64,000 nt of DNA, from the NCBI RefSeq assembly GCF_013377015.1, contig NZ_JACABA010000001.1:517554-581553 (forward strand). Reading direction: 5' to 3'. The notes below the pieces were generated by a model. That model worked only from the letters and a program-made list of their open reading frames with translations, was not told the DNA's origin and did not search any database. Source of the DNA: Rhodopseudomonas sp. (GTDB taxonomy: Bacteria; Pseudomonadota; Alphaproteobacteria; Rhizobiales; Xanthobacteraceae). Shown here piece after piece: positions 49,352 through 57,890 of the stretch (within the stretch, counting starts at the first letter, position 1; every line of letters begins with the position of its first letter). The position numbers and the translations under genes were made by a program.

Positions 49352-49741
49352 ATGGCAAGCATTCGTTTCTTCGGTATCCACTACGGTTGGGAAGATTGCG
49401 TCAGCATGGCGCTGGGCGCGGTGATCCTGCTCACCGCCTGGCTGACCGGCAGTTCGGATTCGGACAGTCATGCCGTGGCAGCGAATGCCACGATTGTCGG
49501 CATCCTCGTATTGGCGCTTGGCGCCGCGGAGCTGGTCGATCTGCGCCGCTGGGAAGAAGCTTGCGAAGCCGCCTGTGGCGCGTGGCTGATCGCCTCGCCA
49601 TTTGTGTTCGGTTACGCGGGCACGGTGCGTCTGTTTCATATCACTTTGGGAGTTGCCGTCGTTTTGTTGGCGGTGCTGGAGCTGCGCCAGGACTGGAACC
49701 TGTCCGACGCCGAGTTCGCAAGGAAAGGTGGGCGTCGTTAG
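49352..49741 (+). CDS. SPW-repeat membrane protein
   Basis: 129 residues from the ATG at 49352, preceded by GAGGAAG. It has four hydrophobic helices in two pairs, each pair beginning with a W..C or W..A motif (YGWEDCVSMALGAVILLTAW and ACGAWLIASPFVFGYAG). The second WLIASPF matches the SPW repeat family. The function of these small integral membrane proteins is unknown. Confidence 0.8.
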   Translation: MASIRFFGIHYGWEDCVSMALGAVILLTAWLTGSSDSDSHAVAANATIVGILVLALGAAELVDLRRWEEACEAACGAWLIASPFVFGYAGTVRLFHITLGVAVVLLAVLELRQDWNLSDAEFARKGGRR

Positions 49742-50011
49742 CTGGTCGGGCGGATTGGCCGGAGCCGTCCGGACTCCACAGCCCCGTATTCCGGAACGCC
49801 GAACGAGACTGCGCGATCGCGGGCCGGCCGGTGCTGCGATCAGCCAGGCTCGGATTGCGACAATTCGATCGAACTTGTTTCAGCGCTCGTTCACGCAATG
49901 CCGGAGCCCGGCGGCGGCGCGCCGGATCCACACCACTCGTTAACGGCTTCGCCGCATGTTGGTGGTTCCGCGCCGCGTGGCGCACATCCACCCCTAACGG
50001 AAGGTTCAGTT

Positions 50012-50140
50012 TTGTCGACGGTCACACATACTTCCCTCGATCACGACGAGTTCGAAAGCCATCGCGGGTTCTATCGCGCCATTCAGGACTTCGTCCGCGG
50101 CTTCCTGATCGCCGCGTTCAATCCGCGCCGGCCCAGCTAA
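50012..50140 (+). CDS. Small 42-residue protein with TTG start
   Basis: TTG at 50012 is preceded by GGAAGG (49999-50004) at 7-base spacing. The frame reads MSTVTHTSLDHDEFESHR then GFYRAIQDFVRGFLIAAFNP and stops at 50140. The second half is an amphipathic-to-hydrophobic helix. Upstream codons in the same frame read as noncoding, so the ribosome site decides the start. I do not know a function. Confidence 0.45.
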   Translation: MSTVTHTSLDHDEFESHRGFYRAIQDFVRGFLIAAFNPRRPS

Positions 50141-50275
50141 ACTGCCGTCTCGCGCATTCAGCTGGTAGCTATGTAAGGGCGCGTCTCGCGCGAGCGATCG
50201 ACCAGCGGCAATTTGCTTCCGGCGTTGCATGAAATTTGCTAGGGTTGTGGATGATATCGACTTGCAGGTGATGCG

Positions 50276-50623
50276 ATGACCAAGCAACGGCGACCATGGG
50301 CGCGGCTTCTGCCGAGGCATCGGCTGTTCAAGGTGCCGCTGTTCCGGCTGCTGGCGATCAATCTGGCGATCGGGATCGCGATCGCCTCGGTGGTGGTCGG
50401 CGGGCTGCTGGCGATCAATCCCGGCGGGCTGCGCGACCTGATCCTTGCCGACGATTCGCCCGGCACCGCGCTCGGGCTGTTGCTGTTCGGCTTCGTGGTG
50501 ACGTTCGGCTCGGCGGTGATGGGCAGCGCCATCATGGCGATGGGCCGCGAGGATCGCGACCATCATGGCGGCGGCAAGCTCGCGCTCGCCCGCATCTCGA
50601 CCGCCAAGCCCGGCCGCGGCTGA
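50276..50623 (+). CDS. Small two-helix membrane protein of unknown function
   Basis: 115 residues. A basic N-terminus (TKQRRPWARLLPRHRLFKV) leads to one helix (LLAINLAIGIAIASVVVGGLLAI) and a second (GLLLFGFVVTFGSAVMGSAIM), then a charged tail with DHHGGGK. It fits the inside-positive rule for a two-helix inner-membrane protein. No family is recognised. Confidence 0.7.
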   Translation: MTKQRRPWARLLPRHRLFKVPLFRLLAINLAIGIAIASVVVGGLLAINPGGLRDLILADDSPGTALGLLLFGFVVTFGSAVMGSAIMAMGREDRDHHGGGKLALARISTAKPGRG

Positions 50624-50651
50624 TCGCGGTCCGGCAGCGTCGACCCCGCGC

Positions 50652-50975
50652 TCAGGGACAGAACACCGCCAGCCACACCGTCGGCGGATCGCCTTGGGTC
50701 GCCTCGACGCGATGCCGACAATGCGCCGGGATCTCGACGAAGCTGCCGGGCGTCAACGCCAGCGCGCGATCGTCGGCCTCGAACCGCAGCGTCGCCGCAC
50801 CGGCCAGCAGCACCACGAATTCGTGCTCGGCCTGATCGTACCAGAATCCCGGCGGACTCGCCTGCCCGGTTGAGACGATGCGCTCGATCCGGACGTCGCC
50901 GCGCGCCAGCAGCGTCTCGAGCCGCTCGTCGGGCGCCGCGACGGGGAGATGGTCGAGTAAATTTCCGCTGCGCAT
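50652..50975 (-). CDS. Single-domain cupin protein
   Basis: 107 residues; the ATG at 50973-50975 is preferred because AGGAG lies 8 bases before it. The cupin metal motifs are present in part: EHEFVVLLAGAATLRFE (first motif, with the usual Glu and a His two residues before it) and PGSFVEIPAHCRHRVEAT (second motif). The ligand and reaction are unknown. It is transcribed in the same direction as, and 66 bp after, the arginase-like gene. Confidence 0.8.
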   Translation of the reverse strand: MRSGNLLDHLPVAAPDERLETLLARGDVRIERIVSTGQASPPGFWYDQAEHEFVVLLAGAATLRFEADDRALALTPGSFVEIPAHCRHRVEATQGDPPTVWLAVFCP

Positions 50976-51041
50976 CGGCACTGCTCCTGTGTCGCGCCGG
51001 CCGCGCGCGACGTGGCCGCGAGGTGAGCTGACGTCCGCCGT

Positions 51042-52070
51042 TCAAACGGCGATCCGTGACCGTATCGACCCGGCCGTTCCAACAGCGGTGCAGAGCAGTT
51101 GGACAGCGCGATCGGCCTGCGAGCAACAATCGTCGAGCACCGGATTCAATTCAACCAGGTCCGCGGCGACAATGCGGCCCGAGCGACCGATCCGCCCCAC
51201 GATCGCGAGCAGCTGGTCCCAATGCTGCCGCGACACCGCTCGCGTGCCCGCCGAGGCCGCACGCACCACGCTGACATCGATGCTGACGTGAATCACGCCG
51301 TCACATGCGGCGATGCGTTCAAGCAGATGATCCATCGCTGCCATCGCCTGCCGGGCCACAACTCCTTCAAGAGAAATCGCGATGACGCCGCGGCGCGCCA
51401 GTGCCTGCCGCTCCTCCGGAGCGGACCATTGCAGGCCAAGCAGCGCAAGGTGACTGGGCGCGAGCGCGAGCGCCGGTCCGTCGGCCATGAAATCGTCACA
51501 GCCGTCCTCGCTGAGCACGACGGCCGCCGCCATCTCGGCGAGGCTGCCGCTTGGCGAGGTCGAAGGCGTATCCATATCGGCGTGCGCGTCGATCCAGATC
51601 ACGAAATAGGGGCGTCCCCGCTGCTTCCAGTAGCGGCCAACGCCGTTGATCGTTCCGATCGAAACGCTGTGCTCGCCGCCGAGCACGATCGGGATGCTGC
51701 CGCTCCGGGCCAGCTCATAGGACTGACGGCTGATCGCGCAGATCCAGCTTCTCAGTTCGGCGGCATGGTGAACGCCGGGGGAGAACGCCGAGCTATTCGT
51801 GGTGAAAGGTAGCACCTGGAGGTCGCCGCAGTCGGTGATGTCATATCCGCCATCCCGCAGGCGAGCGATGATCTCAGCTGAGCGGAGCGCTGCCGGGCCG
51901 AACGCCACACCGGCGTGGCTTGCTCCAAGTCCAAGTCCCACTCCGAGCACGGTGACGCTGGGACCGGCGAGCTTTCGGGGACTGCGCAACCCGCTGATAC
52001 GGTCGGCATCGATTTCGACTTCGTGGAAACCCACGATCTCGCGGTCGACCGTCAGCAAGTTTGCGTCCAT
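51042..52070 (-). CDS. Arginase-like ureohydrolase with one metal ligand replaced
   Basis: 342 residues of the arginase/agmatinase superfamily, which uses two manganese ions to hydrolyse guanidino groups. GGEHSVSIG supplies the first His. DAHADMDTPSTSPSGSLAEM supplies Asp-His-Asp with the substrate loop. The last site, normally SFDVDGLDP, reads HVSIDVSVVRAASAGT: the first Asp is kept, but the second metal ligand is Ser and the following DP is lost. ADLVELNP keeps the active-site Glu. Activity is therefore doubtful or changed. An operator-like palindrome lies 45 bp upstream of the start. Confidence 0.85.
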   Translation of the reverse strand: MDANLLTVDREIVGFHEVEIDADRISGLRSPRKLAGPSVTVLGVGLGLGASHAGVAFGPAALRSAEIIARLRDGGYDITDCGDLQVLPFTTNSSAFSPGVHHAAELRSWICAISRQSYELARSGSIPIVLGGEHSVSIGTINGVGRYWKQRGRPYFVIWIDAHADMDTPSTSPSGSLAEMAAAVVLSEDGCDDFMADGPALALAPSHLALLGLQWSAPEERQALARRGVIAISLEGVVARQAMAAMDHLLERIAACDGVIHVSIDVSVVRAASAGTRAVSRQHWDQLLAIVGRIGRSGRIVAADLVELNPVLDDCCSQADRAVQLLCTAVGTAGSIRSRIAV

Positions 52071-52114
52071 CTGCTCCCTTGCTCCGAATCACGAGGAACA
52101 TGTTTGCAGATTTG

Positions 52115-52130
52115 TGACATGTATATGTCA
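52115..52130. promoter_or_regulatory. Palindromic operator candidate upstream of the arginase-like gene
   Basis: TGACAT (52115-52120) and ATGTCA (52125-52130) are exact inverted repeats separated by GTAT. The site is 45 bp before the arginase-like start codon, in promoter position. The form is that of a dimeric repressor or LysR/GntR-type site. No cognate regulator is adjacent. Confidence 0.45.
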
Positions 52131-52323
52131 AAAGCGGAAATACTGGTAGATTTCCTAGTTCGCCAATGGCTGCGTAGTCGGCGACTTGAGCAGTGTTCGG
52201 CGCGCAGGTCGCTCTGGATTGCGGCGTCGATAAAACATGCGTCATCGCCCCTGTTGTTTGACGGCGCGGGGACGCCGGAGGGTTTTGGCGCGGGGAGCTT
52301 CCCCTTCGCGCCGCGCCCACAAC

Positions 52324-52887
52324 GAGGGCGCGCGGAACGCCGGACGCGCGATGCGTCCGCAGCCTCATGCGCAATGAAAACAAGCGCACGAGTTAGTCAC
52401 CACGGCGCACCAGAGACGTCCGGCGTTCCGCACGCGGTGAGGCTTCCGGCTTGCTTCGTGCTCTCCCCGGTGGCGTTTCGCTTGGGTTCGTCACCGTCGG
52501 GACTGAGCTGTCCGGAAGACCGGAGGGTCTGAACCGGTGGTTTCCTGCGGCCGGTTGGCGTACAGGCGCTCCATCCCTTGACGCCAGCGACGGGCGTCGG
52601 GACCACACGACTTGGGCCGGCGCGCAACGGCGATGTGAGTGGAGCGCATCTCCGCCCCGGCCCGCACCGCACAGCGTCGTCGTCAGCGTTTCGGTCCGGC
52701 GGCTCCATAGATGCCGCGGCCGAGCCCTGCGGACTCGCAGCCACGGCATCCCCTGCCGCCTTCCCTCCGCGCCTGACGCTGCCGCGTCCACCGCACCCCG
52801 CCCCGCGACTAGTGACGATCGCGAGCCGCCCCTCGTTGGTGGAGCGGGGTGGATAGGAATATAAACCGAGAAACTTGTGTTGTCAAC
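52324..52887 (+). repeat. Structured dispersed repeat, copy 2
   Basis: About 560 bp, homologous to 48680-49190. The outer stem is GCGGAACGCCGGACG (52332-52346) with CGTCCGGCGTTCCGC (52417-52431). The inner hairpin is GGACGC/GCGTCC (52342-52358) and the second hairpin CTCATGCGC/GCGCACGAG (52364-52392). Where it differs from copy 1 inside the stems, partner bases change too. It ends in GTTGTCAAC like copy 1 and abuts the AT-richer two-gene cassette at 52906. Confidence 0.75.
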
Positions 52888-52905
52888 GTCGAGCGTCTTG
52901 CGACC

Positions 52906-53718
52906 CTAAGGTGTCGCCAAAATGTCGTGCAGTACGGCGTCGATGTATCGTTTCACCTGCAGTACTTGTCTTCTTTCTGATGCCACATGGGTCGCAAGGG
53001 ACCCCAAATCGTAGATTGACCGAGTGAGGTTGCTGACAATCTCATCAACAGCGCTTGCTGACCCTTCGGGAGACGCACTCTTCGTTTTTCCTACGCCGCG
53101 CGACCGAAGGATGTATCGAACTTTCTGTTTCATAGTTGGGCTTGATCGGCCTTGTTCTAATTTGAAGCCAATCGCCCCGGTGACTTTTTCGTCTGGCGCC
53201 ATATGATCTAGTACTTCACGGAGAACTTCTCTCAGTTCAAGAGCGGGCCCTCTGAAGGACATTCTTTCGTTGTAGCGCAAATCGAGCAAGGCTTGGTGAT
53301 AGGATAGGGCTGCCGACGGCACAACCTCTCTAAGAGATTCCAATAGCTTACACTCGTCCTCAGTCATCAACCCTTCTGTATTCGATAAAGCTTTTTCCGG
53401 AGGATCATTAACCTCGATAAACTTCGCTGCAAGCCGCTCGCGATAATGTCTTTGCAGCTTATAGCCTCCATTAGCCTTGATGTACTTTTGAGGCTCTGAA
53501 CTAAGACCTTCTGATAAATAGGGTGCGACACGCGCTGGCGGCGCTAAATCGCAAGCTTTGAAGCAGTCGCTTACAGAGGTAACGGTCGCAGATTGCTCTC
53601 CGCTTATTGCTGTTAAGTAGTACACAAACAGGCTGACAAGTTCGGAGTCCTTCAGCGCTGATGCGGCCGCAATCGAGTTATAGAATTTATTGACGCCATC
53701 GATCATCGCGAAGCTCAT
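52906..53718 (-). CDS. Putative nuclease of a two-gene conflict/defence cassette
   Basis: 270 residues with clearly lower GC than the surroundings. The N-terminal 110 residues look like a winged-helix region (ELVSLFVYYLTAISGE, YIKANGGYKLQRHYRERLAAKF). The C-terminal half contains FRGPALELREVLREVLDHMA then SPTMKQKVRYILRSRGVG and SERRQVLQVKRYIDAVL, a pattern I recall from proteins annotated as predicted pPIWI-associating nucleases. No pPIWI gene is present here. It follows the 53735 gene by 16 bp, so the two are one operon. The function is inferred. Confidence 0.55.
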   Translation of the reverse strand: MSFAMIDGVNKFYNSIAAASALKDSELVSLFVYYLTAISGEQSATVTSVSDCFKACDLAPPARVAPYLSEGLSSEPQKYIKANGGYKLQRHYRERLAAKFIEVNDPPEKALSNTEGLMTEDECKLLESLREVVPSAALSYHQALLDLRYNERMSFRGPALELREVLREVLDHMAPDEKVTGAIGFKLEQGRSSPTMKQKVRYILRSRGVGKTKSASPEGSASAVDEIVSNLTRSIYDLGSLATHVASERRQVLQVKRYIDAVLHDILATP

Positions 53719-53734
53719 TTGAGAGATTCAGGCT

Positions 53735-54349
53735 CTAGTCACGAGCAGATGCCGGCAACTCTTTTTCAACCCGACTATGGCCAAGGAACTTTACGAAATA
53801 ACCGTCCTCGCCTCTGTCCATCTTCTGATCTTGAATTAGTCGCTGAATAACAACGTCAATGGCTTTGGGTAGCGGATCTACACCGGCCCGCCACAGCAAC
53901 GTGTAAAGTTCATTGTATGAGAATCCTTGGCGTTTCAGAAGCTGCTCTCCTTTATGCGCCGCCACCAAGACCTGATCTTCCTGATCTAGCGGAGCCTTTT
54001 CCCGCATAAAGGCATGGATCGCTTTGTGCTGATCCTCATCTAGAAGGTCCCGTATAGGGTCAAAGCTGCCTATGCGACCTGGCCGGCCTGTGGAAGGCTT
54101 AGCCCCCGACGCGCGTCCTCGCTCGCGAGTCTTGACCGTCGGTGCGGGCTCTGATGGCGATTTTGACGCCGCACTATCTGATCTTGAGTCGGGCAACCCC
54201 TCACCGATTCCCTTTTCGCCAAACTGAAGACTAGCAGCCAACTCTCTCGTCTTCTGAATTGCGTTGTCGAAATCATCAGGCAGACAATCGAGTTCGAGAG
54301 TGCCGCTCTTAAGATCGATCCGAAGTTTGATGCGTTCGTCTGACATCAC
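53735..54349 (-). CDS. Unknown partner protein of the two-gene cassette, winged-helix-like C-terminus
   Basis: 204 residues. An N-terminal beta-rich segment (IKLRIDLKSGTLELDCLPDDF) is joined by a Ser/Pro/Arg linker (60-95) to a helical C-terminus (LDEDQHKAIHAFMREKAP, then YNELYTLLWRAGVDPLPKAI and LIQDQKMDRGEDGYFVKFLG) that looks like a winged helix with a short hairpin. First gene of the cassette. No family is recognised; it may be the sensor or DNA-binding partner of the putative nuclease. Confidence 0.6.
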   Translation of the reverse strand: MMSDERIKLRIDLKSGTLELDCLPDDFDNAIQKTRELAASLQFGEKGIGEGLPDSRSDSAASKSPSEPAPTVKTRERGRASGAKPSTGRPGRIGSFDPIRDLLDEDQHKAIHAFMREKAPLDQEDQVLVAAHKGEQLLKRQGFSYNELYTLLWRAGVDPLPKAIDVVIQRLIQDQKMDRGEDGYFVKFLGHSRVEKELPASARD

Positions 54350-54640
54350 TTATCTCCATAACGTGCAAAACAATACCACCCCAATCAAATTTCGTTTTTG
54401 CAGAACCGTGTTGGCTATGCGACTTCGATTTGCAGCTTATGTTCCCGATATGATCACTGTCAATCCCCAAAAAGCGATAGATCCTTGCATTATTTTATGG
54501 ATGATAGCTATCCCACAGTACGCATTCAACATCCTCTCCAAAATTATCTATAACATATTGTCTATAAAAGGATTTATCAGAATTGTTGGAGCTGTATGCA
54601 AGATATGCTCAAATGTAATGGCATACATTGTGGGAATCTA
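54350..54640. other. AT-rich gene-free stretch
   Basis: About 290 bp of distinctly AT-rich sequence (for example 54480-54600) upstream of the two-gene cassette. It must contain that operon's promoter. No gene is supported. The composition break against the high-GC background marks it as acquired DNA. Confidence 0.5.
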
Positions 54641-54881
54641 GCTGGGCTGCCGTTGATCGTAGGCGCATGCCGATCCAACGCTGGAATGACGTAGCGATCC
54701 TCTTCGCGGAGGGACGTTTAGCGAACAAAATCCTCAAAGTAGTCTATTTATAAGGGAACTTCGCGACGATCGCCTTTTTGACAGTTCGTCGCTCGTTGCG
54801 TCGAGCTAAGGGCAGAATGCCACAGGCAGCCATTTGTGAGGTCGCGCTAATATTCTGAATTTGTAAGTTGGCGAAACGTCC
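54641..54881. repeat. Direct repeat A1 (about 240 bp)
   Basis: Near-identical to 54975-55214 (I estimate about 90 percent by eye), in the same orientation. Both begin GCTG(G/A)GCTGCC and run to ...GGCG(A/G)AACG. They are separated by 93 bp of very AT-rich DNA (54882-54974). Minus-strand frames ending KKAIVA..PYK occur in both and are spurious. Confidence 0.8.
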
Positions 54882-54974
54882 AAACCAATTTATAAAATAA
54901 AATAGATTAATAACAAATACATAGATCATATGCGACTTGTGGAATAAAAGCTGAGCCAAAGATGAAAGCGAAAA

Positions 54975-55214
54975 GCTGAGCTGCCATTGATCGTAGGCGC
55001 ATGCCGATCCAACGCTGGAATGACGTAGCGATCCTCTTCGCGGAGGGACGTTCAGCGAACAGAATCCTCAAAGTAGGCTATTTATAAGGGCAATTCGCGA
55101 CGATCGCTTTTTTGACAGATCGTCGCTCGTTGCGTCGAGCTGAGGGCAGAATGCCACCAGCAGCCGTTTGTGAGGACGCGCTAATATTCTGCGTCCATGA
55201 GCTGGCGGAACGCC
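54975..55214. repeat. Direct repeat A2 (about 240 bp)
   Basis: Second copy of the 54641-54881 repeat, adjacent to the region downstream of rpoD. Shared core segments include GATCGTAGGCGCATGCCGAT and TGACGTAGCGATCCTCTTCG. One copy is probably the resident sequence and the other arrived with, or was duplicated by, the AT-rich insert. Confidence 0.8.
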
Positions 55215-55226
55215 TAGCTCGTAGCT

Positions 55227-55303
55227 CGTAGGGCGGATGAGCCGAAGGCGTAATCCGCCGCGCTCGAAATGGTGGGTTACGGCTTCGCCTAACCCACCCT
55301 ACG
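55227..55303. repeat. REP-like inverted repeat
   Basis: CGTAGGGCGGATGAGCCGAA near the left end is balanced by TTCGCCTAACCCACCCTACG at the right, around GTAATCCGCC...GGTGGGTTAC. This is a familiar dispersed hairpin element in rhizobial and Rhodopseudomonas genomes. It lies in the gap downstream of rpoD. Confidence 0.7.
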
Positions 55304-55326
55304 GCGCTGGAAGGTGATTGTCGCTT

Positions 55327-55451
55327 CTCCCCTCCCCCTTGCGGGGAGGGGTCGGGGGTGGGGGCCACAACGGAAGCCTCGCCTCGTGGCACCCCCACCC
55401 CGGCCTCCGCTTCGCTCGGCCGACCCTCCCCGCAAGGGGGAGGGGGACCGA
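55327..55451. repeat. Long inverted repeat of G/C-tract type
   Basis: CTCCCCTCCCCCTTGCGGGG at the left end is complementary to CCCCGCAAGGGGGAGGGGGA at the right, and the inner part also pairs (GGGGTGGGGGCCAC with GTGGCACCCCCACCCC). It makes a roughly 125-nt hairpin between convergent or terminal regions and could act as the rpoD terminator. It is a common dispersed element. Confidence 0.7.
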
Positions 55452-55528
55452 GATGCCTCGCGGACAAACGAATGGCCGGGACGAGCCCGGCCATTCACGC
55501 AAGCAGATAGTCTATTTCGTTTGTCAGC

Positions 55529-57640
<2,112 letters not shown>

Positions 57641-57890
57641 TCAATGCTCCTGAAACGCGCTCACGCAGGGGGCGTCGCCGCCCCGCCATTCAAATTGTTG
57701 GGTCGATCTCGACGCCGAAAGGGCGGCGCACGACCTCGCCACCCGACACGATCTCACTGATCTCTCAACTCTCGCTGGAGCCTTCTACCGGAAGGCCCTT
57801 AAGTCCTGATTAACCCTGTTTCTGCAGCCAAATCCGAGGTTTGGCGAGTCTTTTCGCGGTTTCGGCGGCCGCCGTCCGCAGCTTTTCGAA

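Noticed and set aside
54360-54640. AT-rich stretch considered as a CRISPR or small-RNA locus
   Set aside because: No regularly spaced repeats and no hairpin with a T-run that stands out.
55078-55494. 138-codon minus-strand frame downstream of rpoD
   Set aside because: Built entirely from three dispersed repeats (direct repeat A2 and two hairpins).
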